Shown one piece after another: positions 26,702 to 35,672 of a stretch of DNA of 64,000 nucleotides. The first letter of the stretch is position 1; each line of letters begins with the position of its first letter. Both the position numbers and the translations under genes were made by a program. Under the pieces are notes generated by a model. The model did no database searches. It was not told the DNA's origin and was given only the letters and a program-made list of their open reading frames with translations. The stretch comes from DASWZN01 sp036404435. Lineage in GTDB: Bacteria > Acidobacteriota > Terriglobia > Bryobacterales > Bryobacteraceae. The stretch is from contig DASWZN010000035.1 in the NCBI GenBank assembly GCA_036404435.1, forward strand, positions 25,823-89,822, read 5' to 3'.

Positions 26702-28374
26702 ATATCTATCAGGACATCCCCTCTCCGGCGCAGGGCATCGCGGCGCAGAACGCCAGCGCCTACGGCCTGCAGAACCACGGCCTGAACAACCTGCACCGCG
26801 TTTATTGGAACCTGGCCAGCGGTCCGTTGTACGAGGAAGCGGTTTTCCGCGGCGAGGGGAGCATCGCCCACCTCGGCCCGTTTCTCGTCAACACCGGCAA
26901 GCACACCGCCCGCGCGGCCGCGGACAAGTTCATCGTTCGCGAGCAGACCACCGAGGACGCGGTTTGGTGGGGCCAGTACAACCGCCCCTTCAGCGCCGAG
27001 AAATTCAGCGCGCTGCTGACGCGCATGCAGGGCTACCTGCAAAGCCGCGACGTCTTCGTGCAGGACCTGTACGCCGGCGCCGACAGCGAAGCCCGCCTTC
27101 CCATCCGCGTCATCACCGAGAAGGCCTGGCACAGCCTCTTCGCGCGGACCATGTTCTCCAAGCCGCAAACGCTCGAGGACATGAAGCATCACGTGCCGGA
27201 ATTCACCATCATCTGCGCGCCCGGCTTCAACGGATCTCCCATCATCGACGCCACGCGCAGCGAGACGTTCATCATCGCCAATTTCGCCGAGCGGCTGGCC
27301 ATCATCGGCGGCTCGGCGTACGGCGGCGAGATCAAGAAGACCATCTTCACGGTCCTCAATTTCCTGCTGCCTCTGGAGGGCATCCTGCCCATGCACTGCT
27401 CGGCCAACGTCGGCGACCATGGCGACGTGGCCATCTTCTTCGGCCTTTCCGGCACGGGGAAGACCACGCTCTCGGCAGAACCTTCGCGCCACCTCATCGG
27501 CGACGACGAGCACGGCTGGAGCGAGAACGGCATCTTCAATTTCGAGGACGGGTGCTACGCCAAGGTCATCCGGCTGTCGGAAGCGGCCGAGCCGCAGATC
27601 TACGCTTGCACCCGCCGGTTCGGCACCATTCTGGAGAACGTCGCCTTCGACCCGGTGTCTCGCCGGCTCGACCTCAACGACGACCGCATTACCGAAAACA
27701 GCCGGGCAGCGTACCCGCTCTCCTACATCGAGAACTACTGGCCGCCCAAGCAGGCCGGCCACCCGCAGAACGTCATCTTCTTGACCTGCGACGCCACCGG
27801 CGTGATGCCGCCCATCTCGCGGCTATCCCCCGACCAGGCGATCTACCACTTCATCTCCGGCTACACCAGCAAGATCGCCGGGACCGAGATCGGCCTGGGC
27901 GTCGAGCCCGAGCTGACCTTCAGCGCCTGTTTCGGCGCGGTCTTCATGGTGCACCATCCTTACAAGTACGCCGAGATGCTGAAGGCCAAGGTGCTCAAGC
28001 AAGGCGCCACCTGCTGGCTGGTCAACACCGGCTGGACCGGCGGGCCCTTCGGCGTTGGCAAGCGCCTCAGCATCCAGCACACGCGCCGGTTGCTGAAAGA
28101 AGCGCTCGCTGGAAAGCTGAACGAGGTGGAGTTCCGCGAGGACCCGGTGTTCGGCTTCGAGGTGCCCTTGTCCTGCGACGGCGTCCCGGCCAACATCCTG
28201 GACCCGGCCAACACCTGGGGCAGCCGCGAGGAGTACTTCCGGAAGTACGACGCGCTGGCCGCCCGCTTCATCGAGAACTTCAAGCTCTTGCGGGACGGCT
28301 GCCCGCCCCACGTGGAAGAGTCCGGCCCCCGCCGCGTGCACGACTTCGCCGCGGCGGTCAAGCTCTCGATCTGA
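26698..28374 (+). CDS. pckA: Phosphoenolpyruvate carboxykinase (ATP)
   Basis: 558 residues. It converts oxaloacetate and ATP to PEP, ADP and CO2, the entry step of gluconeogenesis. Visible are the kinase-1a loop GLSGTGKTTLS near 248, HLIGDDEHGWSENGIFNFED near 264, GFNGSPIIDATRSETF near 180 and the adenine-binding region TSKIAGTEIGLG. The length is usual for the ATP-dependent form. It is translationally coupled to the aminotransferase, which can supply oxaloacetate. Confidence 0.95.
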   Translation: MNIYQDIPSPAQGIAAQNASAYGLQNHGLNNLHRVYWNLASGPLYEEAVFRGEGSIAHLGPFLVNTGKHTARAAADKFIVREQTTEDAVWWGQYNRPFSAEKFSALLTRMQGYLQSRDVFVQDLYAGADSEARLPIRVITEKAWHSLFARTMFSKPQTLEDMKHHVPEFTIICAPGFNGSPIIDATRSETFIIANFAERLAIIGGSAYGGEIKKTIFTVLNFLLPLEGILPMHCSANVGDHGDVAIFFGLSGTGKTTLSAEPSRHLIGDDEHGWSENGIFNFEDGCYAKVIRLSEAAEPQIYACTRRFGTILENVAFDPVSRRLDLNDDRITENSRAAYPLSYIENYWPPKQAGHPQNVIFLTCDATGVMPPISRLSPDQAIYHFISGYTSKIAGTEIGLGVEPELTFSACFGAVFMVHHPYKYAEMLKAKVLKQGATCWLVNTGWTGGPFGVGKRLSIQHTRRLLKEALAGKLNEVEFREDPVFGFEVPLSCDGVPANILDPANTWGSREEYFRKYDALAARFIENFKLLRDGCPPHVEESGPRRVHDFAAAVKLSI

Positions 28375-28389
28375 TTCCGCTGCGGGGCG

Positions 28390-29205
28390 CTAGTCCAGCG
28401 ACTGATCCAGGTATGCCAGGTAGGCCGCGAGCAGACGGTAGCTGTCGTAGTAGTCGTTCATGTGGATTGCCGACACGTTGTCCCCGTAAGTACCCGGGAT
28501 TTTCTCGGTGTCGCCGTGCAACGAGTGAACGCTAATCACCGGGAGCTTGGCGTCGTAGAAGGTCCGCGCGTCGCTTTGCGCGATCAGCTCGCTGTTGGCG
28601 CCCGCGACGCTTAGACTCAGCGACTTCGCGATGGAGGCCATCTTCTGCGAGAGCCCTTTGTCGCAATAGTCCAGCTCCACCTTGGTCGTCGCAAGGCCCA
28701 GCGCCTCGACGTCGATCATGGCCTTGATCTGATCTTTCTCCTGGCCGAGGTTCTGCAGGTAGAAGCTCGAGCCGCGCCGCCCTTTGTCCCTGTCGGCGAA
28801 CCCGACGAACACGAACTTGTGCTTTCGCGGCGTCTCGCGCAGCGCCGCGAACAAACTCGGCAGCAAGGAGGCGCCGGACCAGTTCTCCACCGCGCCTTTA
28901 CCGGCTTGATCGAAGTCGATATGGGCGCCGATGACGATGGTGGACGCGGTCCCGCCAGAAACTGTGCAAATGACGTTCGGCTGCCGCGTTTCGCTGACTT
29001 CCTGGTCGGCCAGCATGGCGCCGGTGCATCCGGCCTCTTCGAAAATCTTGTGCAGCGCCGCGGCGCGTTCGCCGTTGGAGGCGGGGTTGCGCTCCAGGCG
29101 GGCCTTCACAACATCTTCGCCTACGGGCTCGAATTGAATCTTCACGCCTTGCGCCAGAAGCGGGCAGGCGATGGCAACACTGAGGAGGAATCGTAAGAAC
29201 ATCAT
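28390..29205 (-). CDS. M28 family peptidase-like protein, probably inactive
   Basis: 271 residues with a signal peptide (MMFLRFLLSVAIACPLLAQ). The M28 fold is recognisable from IVIGAHIDFDQAGKGAVENW near 90 (H95, D97). The usual bridging Asp of DNASG is Glu107 (ENWSG), and the EE of the FxxEExGLxGS motif is R139-D140 (FADRDKGRRGS). By my alignment the general-base Glu is therefore missing. It may be a binding protein or an altered enzyme. It converges with pckA. Confidence 0.75.
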   Translation of the reverse strand: MMFLRFLLSVAIACPLLAQGVKIQFEPVGEDVVKARLERNPASNGERAAALHKIFEEAGCTGAMLADQEVSETRQPNVICTVSGGTASTIVIGAHIDFDQAGKGAVENWSGASLLPSLFAALRETPRKHKFVFVGFADRDKGRRGSSFYLQNLGQEKDQIKAMIDVEALGLATTKVELDYCDKGLSQKMASIAKSLSLSVAGANSELIAQSDARTFYDAKLPVISVHSLHGDTEKIPGTYGDNVSAIHMNDYYDSYRLLAAYLAYLDQSLD

Positions 29206-29246
29206 TCCACTTTACATGGCCGCACCGCCCCGGAGCAAACTTGCGC

Positions 29247-29252
29247 CATAAT
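29247..29252 (+). promoter_or_regulatory. -10-like CATAAT
   Basis: CATAAT lies 5 bases before the ATG at 29258, without an SD. Confidence 0.4.
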
Positions 29253-29257
29253 GGGCC

Positions 29258-29725
29258 ATGCCCGAGTCTTCACGCCAGGTCATTTCCGATTTCTTGTCCC
29301 AAAAGCGCATCGCGGTCGTCGGCGCCAGCCGCGACCCCAAGGACTTCAACGCATCCATGTTTCGGACTCTGCGCGAGCGCGGCTACGACGCCGTGCCGGT
29401 CAACCCCAACGCCACCGAGATCGATGGCGTTCGCTGCTACGCGCGGCTCCAGGAGATTCAACCGCCCGTTCAGGGCGCGCTGGTGATGGCCAAGCCCGAG
29501 GTTGCCGAGCAGGTTGTGCAGGACTGCCGCGAAGCGGGCATCGCCCGAGTCTGGTTGTATGGCACTTCCGGGAAGCCCAACAGCCCGCGGGCGGTCGAGT
29601 TCTGCCGCGCCAACGGCATCGCGGTGGTTCCCGGCTTCTGCCCCAATATGTTCCTGGCCGGCACTTCCTGGTTCCACCGCTTCCACGGCACGCTGCTGAA
29701 GATAGCGGGCAAATATCCATGCTAG
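29258..29725 (+). CDS. CoA-binding protein (YccU-like)
   Basis: 155 residues, a single CoA_binding_2 Rossmann domain. IAVVGASRDPKDFNASMFR near 18 is the nucleotide loop. DAVPVNPNATEIDG and VWLYGTSGKPNSPRAVEF follow, with a conserved VPGFCPNMFL near 130. Such proteins bind CoA or acyl-CoA. The exact role is unknown. The last 4 bases overlap the convergent small membrane protein. Confidence 0.88.
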   Translation: MPESSRQVISDFLSQKRIAVVGASRDPKDFNASMFRTLRERGYDAVPVNPNATEIDGVRCYARLQEIQPPVQGALVMAKPEVAEQVVQDCREAGIARVWLYGTSGKPNSPRAVEFCRANGIAVVPGFCPNMFLAGTSWFHRFHGTLLKIAGKYPC

Positions 29726-29922
29726 GCGCTCCGCATGCCGCCCAGGGCGCGCGCGGGCAGCGTCACAACCGCCCACACGAGGTGCAGCACGCCATCCACC
29801 GCGATCCCCAGAATCCGGAACGGCAGCAACAGCAGCCAGACGATGGGATAGAGGACCAGCGCCGCCAGCGCGAGCGGCCAGCACAGAAACAGCAGGATCA
29901 GCCACAGTACGAATGCGAACAT
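29722..29922 (-). CDS. Small two-helix membrane protein (66 aa)
   Basis: Nearly all hydrophobic: MFAFVLWLILLFLCWPLALA, then LVLYPIVWLLLLPFRILGIA. A GGAG SD sits 6 bases before the ATG at 29922. No known family. The upstream SIR2 gene on the same strand is 46 bases away. Confidence 0.6.
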   Translation of the reverse strand: MFAFVLWLILLFLCWPLALAALVLYPIVWLLLLPFRILGIAVDGVLHLVWAVVTLPARALGGMRSA

Positions 29923-29968
29923 AGGACGCTCCCCATGGGATTACGCAGGCGGCGGGCGGCGGGTTCCC

Positions 29969-30778
29969 TTACTTCTGCGTCACCCGCTCCAGAAGCTCGG
30001 CCAGAAACGCCGTCAGGCCTTCGCCCGCCTGCTCGTGCAGGGAGATCACGGGCTCGATCCCGCGGCGGCGCAGCACCCGCTCCTGCACCGGGTTGGCCGC
30101 CGCCAGAAAGATGTACGAGCGCGGGCGCAGCAGGTCGAGCTTGGAATTCTCCCACAGCCGCTGCAGCTTGTAGAAGAGGTAGCGGATGTTGATGTCGGAG
30201 AGGCTGTATCCCACGAACAGCACCGGCCGGCCCAGCACGTCCGACTGCAGCTTGATGTCGAGCGCCGTCCCGAAATCCAGCCGCTCGAAAAAGCTCGATT
30301 CGGTCAGGACGATGGACTCGTCGTCGTCGAAATCGCCGTGGAACTTCACGATCTGCGTCACGCCCTCGCGCGCTTTTAACACGTCGCCGACGTTGGTGAT
30401 CTTGGTGTATTCCTTGCTGTAAGCCTCGAATGCCTTTTCCAGCCAGCGGTCGTAGTTGGTCGTGTAGATGATGGGAAAGGACAGCTCGACGATGAGGCGG
30501 TGGATCTCGGAACTCCGCACGTCCACGTCGTGCGGGTGCCAGCTCACGTCCATCCAACTCCGCAGCGGACCGAGCGTGCCCTTGTTGAGCTGATAGAACT
30601 CGGCCAGCGTGCGGTAGTCCGCGAGCGAGCGGAAGGCCAACGGGTCGTAATCCAACTGCCGCGCGATCTCGTTGACGATCTCGGCGGTGGTGGGCACGCC
30701 GACGTTCTTCGACACGCCGGCGCCGACGAACAGGATGGCGCCCCTGCGGCGGATCGCTTCAACCAGGTCTTCGTACAT
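29969..30778 (-). CDS. SIR2-domain protein
   Basis: 269 residues. The SIR2-like fold is indicated by ILFVGAGVSKNVGVPTTAEI near 15 (NAD-binding GAG), PIIYTTNYDRWLEKAF near 106 (TTNYD, the catalytic-loop Asn) and IVKFHGDFDDDESIVLTESS near 145 with the active-site His. PVLFVGYSLSDINIRYLF near 188 completes it. Family members are NAD-consuming effectors in anti-phage systems. No partner effector domain is visible here. The frame extends to 30901, but that part lies in a hairpin repeat, so ATG 30778 is used. Confidence 0.82.
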   Translation of the reverse strand: MYEDLVEAIRRRGAILFVGAGVSKNVGVPTTAEIVNEIARQLDYDPLAFRSLADYRTLAEFYQLNKGTLGPLRSWMDVSWHPHDVDVRSSEIHRLIVELSFPIIYTTNYDRWLEKAFEAYSKEYTKITNVGDVLKAREGVTQIVKFHGDFDDDESIVLTESSFFERLDFGTALDIKLQSDVLGRPVLFVGYSLSDINIRYLFYKLQRLWENSKLDLLRPRSYIFLAAANPVQERVLRRRGIEPVISLHEQAGEGLTAFLAELLERVTQK

Positions 30779-30807
30779 GATCAGTGTCCTATTGTGATCG
30801 GGCTTCT

Positions 30808-30901
30808 GTGGCGCACGCACTCGTGCGTGCCGCGTCGAGACTCGTCTCGACGCCAAGGTGTCGGCACGAGTGCCGACACGGCAGGCTGAAGCCCGCGCCA
30901 C
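30808..30901. repeat. Dispersed hairpin repeat, three tandem hairpins
   Basis: It begins GTGGCGCACGCA and ends CCGCGCCAC. Inside are GCACGCA-CTCG-TGCGTGC, GTCGAGA-CTCG-TCTCGAC and TGTCGGCAC-GA-GTGCCGACA. It belongs to the same family as 37376-37486 and 53005-53048. Confidence 0.85.
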
Positions 30902-30931
30902 GTGGTTCCACCGGCAGTCTGCATGCCCACG

Positions 30932-31513
30932 CTACGGTTCCATTCTGCTTCCCAGGACGCCCAGGAATTTCGCCAGCCAGGCCGGGTGCGCGGGCCAGGC
31001 GGGCGCGGTGACGAAGTTTCCATCCACATGGGCGCCGTCCATCGGCAGATCGACGTACGTGCCGCCCGCGGCCGTCACCTCCGGGCCTACGGCCGGGTAA
31101 GCGCTGACCGACCGGCCCGCCACCACGCCGGCCGCCGCCAGCAACTGCGCGCCGTGGCAGATGGAGGCGATCGGCTTGGCCGCCCCGGCGAAGTGCCGCA
31201 CGATGGCCAGCACATCCTGGTTGAGCCGGATGTATTCCGGCGCGCGGCCGCCCGGAATGACGAGCGCATCGTAGTCCTCGGGCTTGACCTCTCCGAACGT
31301 CGCGTTCAGCGCGAAGTTGTGGCCGCGCTTTTCGCTGTAAGTCTGGTCGCCCTCGAAGTCGTGAATGGCGGTGCGCACCGTCTGCCCGGCCTTCTTGCCA
31401 GGACACACCGCGTCCACCTTGTGTCCCGCCATCTGGAGCGCCTGGAACGGCACCATGACTTCGTAGTCCTCGACGTAGTCGCCGACGAGCATCAGAATCC
31501 GCTTGGCTGGCAT
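30932..31513 (-). CDS. DJ-1/PfpI family protein
   Basis: 193 residues. The class I glutamine amidotransferase-like fold has RILMLVGDYVEDYEVMVPFQ at the N-terminus, DALVIPGGRAPEYIR near 83, and the nucleophile Cys in SICHGAQLL near 118. It could be a protease-, hydrolase- or deglycase-like stress protein. Its substrate is not deducible. Confidence 0.9.
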   Translation of the reverse strand: MPAKRILMLVGDYVEDYEVMVPFQALQMAGHKVDAVCPGKKAGQTVRTAIHDFEGDQTYSEKRGHNFALNATFGEVKPEDYDALVIPGGRAPEYIRLNQDVLAIVRHFAGAAKPIASICHGAQLLAAAGVVAGRSVSAYPAVGPEVTAAGGTYVDLPMDGAHVDGNFVTAPAWPAHPAWLAKFLGVLGSRMEP

Positions 31514-31799
31514 TCGGCCCCCACAGTTATTCTATGCCGCGGAGGCCTCCGTTGAGGGCCGGCGACCGACGCGCGGAGAATTCACTCTCCTGCAACCGGC
31601 TCGTCACGTTCGTGCAACAAGCAGGCGCCGGTGAGGGGATACACTATCGTAGAGGCGCGGTTGTTTCCCCACATTCTGCGCGCCGTTTTACACCCAAAGT
31701 AGGCGGACCAATTGGGCCGATTAGCCGCCGTGAACCTGCCGTTGCCGGTTCCCGGCTGGGGCGATCGCGCTCGGATCCAGGCGTCCTCCGGGTAGAGAA
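31514..31799. other. Intergenic region without a recognised gene
   Basis: Upstream regions of two divergent genes. There is a TACACT-like box near 31638 and several GC palindromes such as GCGGAGGCCTCCGTTGAGG. I see no RNA gene. Confidence 0.4.
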
Positions 31800-32147
31800 A
31801 TGCACATGACGACTACTGTTCATTCCGATACAAGCAGCCACAAGCTGGCGTCCTTCGCTTCCGCGATGCCTACGCCAGCGACCAGCCGCGCCGCGGGCCA
31901 TCATGGGGCCCACGGGACGTCAAAGGCGGAGCGAGAGCTGCGGCACAAGCTGGATCGAGCCAAGCAGGATTACGAGGCGAGACTGCTTGTGGTCGAGAAT
32001 CTTCTGAAGAGCGCCGACCTGGGAATCAACCGCCACCGCTCGCGGGCGCTGGAGCGGGCGATGAGCGAGCTGGTGCAAGCCGACATGCGGCACGTCCGCG
32101 CTCTGGCGGCGCTGGGCGATTTCCTGATTGATGGAACGCACGCCTGA
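31800..32147 (+). CDS. Small coiled-coil protein of unknown function
   Basis: 115 residues. The N-terminal 40 residues are Ser/Thr/His-rich and probably disordered. The rest is a helical coiled coil (KAERELRHKLDRAKQDYEAR, LLVVENLLKSADLGINRHRS). An alternative ATG lies at 31806. The family is not recognised. Confidence 0.5.
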   Translation: MHMTTTVHSDTSSHKLASFASAMPTPATSRAAGHHGAHGTSKAERELRHKLDRAKQDYEARLLVVENLLKSADLGINRHRSRALERAMSELVQADMRHVRALAALGDFLIDGTHA

Positions 32148-32229
32148 AGCGCCTGCCGAACTTGTGCGGCCGACGTAGCCACCCCTGGTTTAGGACCGGC
32201 GGCGGTATGCTTGAGGATGGTCCATTTCT

Positions 32230-33498
32230 ATGGAACCTGCATCCGCCGAATCTTTAACCGCCGATCAGATCCGCATCGCCGTCGAGGAAGAGATTAAGGC
32301 CACCCCGGCCATCGACGTTCACACCCACTTGTTCATGCCCTCGCTGGGCGCGGTGGGCTTGTGGGGCATTGACGACCTGGTGACCTACCACTACCTGGAG
32401 GCGGAGTTCTTTCGTTCTTCGCCCATGACGCCTGCCGAGTACTGGGGCCTCGCGAAGCGCGAGCGGGCGGACGCGATCTGGCGCGCGCTGTTTGTCGAGA
32501 ACGCGCCCGTGTCGGAAGCCACGCGCGGCGTGGTGGCGGTGCTTCAGGCGTTCGGCCTCGCAACGGGCAAGGCCGACCTGACGGAAGCGCGGGAGTTCTT
32601 CGCCGCCCAGGACTATCCCTCGCATATACGCCGCGTGCTCGAGATCGCCGGCGTCAGCGAGGTCGTCATGACCAACGATCCGCTCGATCCCGACGAGGCC
32701 CCGCTGTGGGAGTCGGGGGCCGAACGCCATTCGCAGTTTCACGCCGTCCTGCGTCTGGATCGCATCCTCAACAAGTGGGCCGAACATCGGCCGCTGCTCC
32801 AGGCCAAGGGCTACCGGGTGGAAGGGGAATCCTCGGAGGCGCTCCCGGAAGTCCGCCGGTACCTCGCTGCGTGGTGTCAGATCATGCATCCCGTCTACAT
32901 GGCGGTTTCGCTGCCCGATACTTTCCAATACCCGGAGGACAGCGTCCGCAACCGTCTGCTGACGGAAAGCATCCTGCCGCTGTGCCGCGAGCTCGATCTC
33001 CCCATGGCGCTGATGATCGGCGTGCGCTACCAAGTGAATCCGGCGCTGCGGGCGGCGGGGGACGGGTCCGGGAAAGCGGACCTGCGGTCGATTGAGCGCC
33101 TGTGCGCGAAGTTCCCCGGCAACCGATTCCTGGTCAGCGTGCTCAGCCGCGAGAACCAGCACGAGCTCTGCGTCTATGCCCGCAAGTTCAGCAACCTGAT
33201 GCCGTTCGGATGCTGGTGGTTTCTCAACAATCCTTCCGTCGTCGAAGAGATCACGCGCGAGCGGCTGGAAATGCTGGGGACGACGTTCATTCCGCAGCAC
33301 TCCGACGCACGCATCCTGGAGCAGGTCATTTACAAGTGGCGGAACACGCGGCGGACGCTCGCGCCGATCCTCGCCCATTCGTTCCAGTTGCTGGCTGAGG
33401 ATGGCCGCGCAGTCACGCGCGCCGAGATCCACCGCGATGTGAAGCGCCTGTTGCGGACGAACTTTCAGAGCTGGGCGCGGCTACCGGGGGACGGCTAA
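32230..33498 (+). CDS. Uronate isomerase (UxaC)-like amidohydrolase-superfamily protein
   Basis: 422 residues. The metal-binding DVHTHLF near 35 is the HxH of the amidohydrolase superfamily. MPFGCWWFLNNPSVVEEITR near 330 and IPQHSDARILEQVIYKW near 356 parallel the C-terminal part of UxaC, which isomerises glucuronate or galacturonate to the keto sugar. It is diverged from classical UxaC, so the substrate may differ. It would fit the glucuronate released by GH115, although that gene is 26 kb away. Confidence 0.75.
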   Translation: MEPASAESLTADQIRIAVEEEIKATPAIDVHTHLFMPSLGAVGLWGIDDLVTYHYLEAEFFRSSPMTPAEYWGLAKRERADAIWRALFVENAPVSEATRGVVAVLQAFGLATGKADLTEAREFFAAQDYPSHIRRVLEIAGVSEVVMTNDPLDPDEAPLWESGAERHSQFHAVLRLDRILNKWAEHRPLLQAKGYRVEGESSEALPEVRRYLAAWCQIMHPVYMAVSLPDTFQYPEDSVRNRLLTESILPLCRELDLPMALMIGVRYQVNPALRAAGDGSGKADLRSIERLCAKFPGNRFLVSVLSRENQHELCVYARKFSNLMPFGCWWFLNNPSVVEEITRERLEMLGTTFIPQHSDARILEQVIYKWRNTRRTLAPILAHSFQLLAEDGRAVTRAEIHRDVKRLLRTNFQSWARLPGDG

Positions 33499-33501
33499 GG
33501 A

Positions 33502-34080
33502 TCACTTCTCTTCGTCTGCTCCGCCGGGCCAGTTGTCGGGATGCGGCGGGGGCTTGAACTCGTCCGTGCTGAAGATGCGGAGGGGCTCGCCGGGGCCGGC
33601 CACTTCGAGCACCAGGGCGACCCAAAAGCGAGGCCCCTGGAAGTACGACACCCGAATGCGGTGAATGCCGCTCGCGAGCCGGATGCTGCCGGTCCTGTCT
33701 TCGGGCTGATGAACTCCGTCGTTGTCGGCGATCAGTTGGTCGTCGAGATAGAGCCGGGCGCCATCGTCGGAGGTCAGCACGAAGGTGTAGAGGCCGGGCT
33801 TGTCGATCCAAAACCTGCCGGTGTAGTCGATGGCGAACCATTCGAAGCGCTGGGTGACACCCGGGAAGCCGTTGCGGAAGTCCTGTGGGGGAACGTTCAG
33901 CGAGGACGTGTAGATCGATCCGACCGGTTTCAGCTTCTCGAAGTCGGGGAGCCGCTTTGTGCCAGGCGGGATGTAATAGACGAGGCCATGCAGCCCGCCC
34001 GGAATCACAACCGTGGTTCCGAACTTGGGGGGCGATTGCATGCCCAGCGCCATCAGGCACACCACCGCGGAAACCAGCAT
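33502..34080 (-). CDS. PA14-domain protein at end of ccm operon
   Basis: 192 residues from ATG 34080, whose codon overlaps the preceding stop (TGATG). An N-terminal signal or anchor (LVSAVVCLMALG) is followed by a PA14 beta-sandwich (FAIDYTGRFWIDKPGLYTFV, LTSDDGARLYLDDQLIADND, IRVSYFQGPRFWVALVLEV). PA14 domains usually bind glycans. Why it sits in a cytochrome-maturation operon is not known. Confidence 0.78.
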   Translation of the reverse strand: MLVSAVVCLMALGMQSPPKFGTTVVIPGGLHGLVYYIPPGTKRLPDFEKLKPVGSIYTSSLNVPPQDFRNGFPGVTQRFEWFAIDYTGRFWIDKPGLYTFVLTSDDGARLYLDDQLIADNDGVHQPEDRTGSIRLASGIHRIRVSYFQGPRFWVALVLEVAGPGEPLRIFSTDEFKPPPHPDNWPGGADEEK

Positions 34081-34280
34081 CAGCGCGGTCCCTTGTCTTC
34101 CAGCATGAGGCGCAGACGCTCCAGCTCGCGGCGGAGCTTGCGGTCGCGGGCGGCCAGCAGGCCGACGAAGGCGAGCAGGACCAGCCACGCCGTCAACAGG
34201 CCGTAGAAGAGGAACACGAAGTTGTTCTTGTACTGTTCGGGAGTGAAATTACCGGCGGTCTGAATCAGCATTGCGATCAT
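34080..34280 (-). CDS. CcmD-like small membrane protein
   Basis: 66 residues from ATG 34280 with AAGGA 9 bases upstream. Other starts at 34289 and 34304 are possible. One helix (NNFVFLFYGLLTAWLVLLAF) is followed by a basic coiled tail (ARDRKLRRELERLRLMLE), the layout of CcmD, which links CcmC and CcmE in heme handover. It lies directly after ccmC. Confidence 0.65.
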   Translation of the reverse strand: MIAMLIQTAGNFTPEQYKNNFVFLFYGLLTAWLVLLAFVGLLAARDRKLRRELERLRLMLEDKGPR

Positions 34281-34293
34281 AGGCACCATTCCT

Positions 34294-34971
34294 TCAGAAG
34301 GCATGCACCTCGCGGCGGAGGGCGTCGATTTCGCGGCCGGCCTGTTCCTGGCGCATGCGGATCAGCAACAGCACCAGGGCGAGGAGCAGGATCGGAATCC
34401 AGTTGAGGAAGAGCATGTACCAATACCCGGGGGCCAGGAAGCCGCCGCCGTAGACCACCGGCTGCGGATGCTGGGTGCGCCACCATTTGATGGAGAAGAA
34501 GATGATGGGCACGTCGGCGAAGGCGAGAATCGAGACCACGGCGGACAGGCGGGCGCGCTCGGTGGGCTCCTCGATGGCGCGGCGCAGCATGACGTAGCCG
34601 GCGTAAATGATCCAGCCCACCAGCATGGAGGTCAGCCGCGCATCCCAGGTCCACCAGATACCCCAGATGATGCGGCCCCAGATCATCCCGGTGAGCAGGT
34701 TGGCGGCGCCGAAGGCCAGGCCCACCTCGGTGGCGGCGGCGGCGAGCGAATCGTACTTGAGGTCCTTCCCCACCAGGTACAAGCTGCTGGAGACCATGGC
34801 AACGAAGAAGCACAGGAAGGCGGTCCAGGCCACCGGCACGTGGAAGAAGATGATGCGGAAGATGGGGCCCTGCGCGGCCTCGTCCGGTAGCACCAGCAGA
34901 ATGATGGCCAGGTTTCCCGCCAGCAGCAGAGCCGCGAGCCAGGAACACACCACGATCGTTTTGTCCCGCAT
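34294..34971 (-). CDS. ccmC: Heme exporter/handling protein CcmC
   Basis: 225 residues, six membrane helices. The WWD-type heme motif is present (MIWGRIIWGIWWTWDARLT near 105), together with FHVPVAWTAF near 50, whose His is an expected heme ligand. CcmC loads heme onto CcmE. It starts 5 bases after ccmB and is followed by the CcmD-like gene. Confidence 0.93.
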   Translation of the reverse strand: MRDKTIVVCSWLAALLLAGNLAIILLVLPDEAAQGPIFRIIFFHVPVAWTAFLCFFVAMVSSSLYLVGKDLKYDSLAAAATEVGLAFGAANLLTGMIWGRIIWGIWWTWDARLTSMLVGWIIYAGYVMLRRAIEEPTERARLSAVVSILAFADVPIIFFSIKWWRTQHPQPVVYGGGFLAPGYWYMLFLNWIPILLLALVLLLIRMRQEQAGREIDALRREVHAF

Positions 34972-34976
34972 AGTCG

Positions 34977-35672
34977 TCACCTCACCATAACGGATTCGAT
35001 CAGCGCCAGCGCGAGGGCGCTGAAAATGACATCGAACACCACCAGCAGCCGCACCCATAGCGCCAGCTCGGCCGTATACGGCTCTCCCATCACGAGCGGC
35101 GCGGTCAACTGCATCGCCGCCAGCAGGCACGGGATCAGGATGGGATAGAGGAGCATGGGCAGCATCATCTCGCGCAGGCGCAGGTTCACGGTCAGGGCGC
35201 TGAAGACGGTGCCGACCACGGTCAGTCCCCATGTACCGAGCGCGATGACGCCCGCCAGCGGCCAGAACTGCCGGGTCCAGGGCGCGTTGTAGAATATGCC
35301 GAATACGGGCAGGCAGACGAGCTCGACGAGCGAGAGCAGGACGAAGTTGGCGAGCGCTTTACCGAGGAAGAGCGCGGCGCCGGACATGGGCGCGGCGATC
35401 AGCGCGTCGAGGCAATCGTTGGCCAGCTCGCGCGCGAAGCTGCGGTTGAGGATGAGCGCGCCGGCGAACGCGAATACCAGCCAGAGGAGGCCGCCGGAGA
35501 CCTGGCGCGTCTCGTCTTCGGTGGGCTCGAACGCGATGCTGAACAAAAGCAGGATGACCACGGCGAAGGCGAACGACGAGTTGATCGCCTCCCGGGTGCG
35601 CATCTCGGAGCGCAGATCCTTCCACGCCACTGTGAGGCTCTGGCGGAAGAAGCTCAGGCGCGGCGGCTTCAT
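34977..35672 (-). CDS. ccmB: Heme ABC exporter permease CcmB
   Basis: 231 residues with six helices. It is typical of CcmB (LRSEMRTREAINSSFAFAVV, LLWLVFAFAGALILNRSFAR, CLDALIAAPMSGAALFLGKA). It pairs with CcmA to energise release of holo-CcmE. The ATG overlaps the ccmA stop by 4 bases. Confidence 0.93.
   Translation of the reverse strand: MKPPRLSFFRQSLTVAWKDLRSEMRTREAINSSFAFAVVILLLFSIAFEPTEDETRQVSGGLLWLVFAFAGALILNRSFARELANDCLDALIAAPMSGAALFLGKALANFVLLSLVELVCLPVFGIFYNAPWTRQFWPLAGVIALGTWGLTVVGTVFSALTVNLRLREMMLPMLLYPILIPCLLAAMQLTAPLVMGEPYTAELALWVRLLVVFDVIFSALALALIESVMVR

Noticed and set aside
30779..30901. N-terminal 41 residues of the longer SIR2 frame
   Set aside because: They are encoded by the hairpin repeat, so the start was set at 30778.
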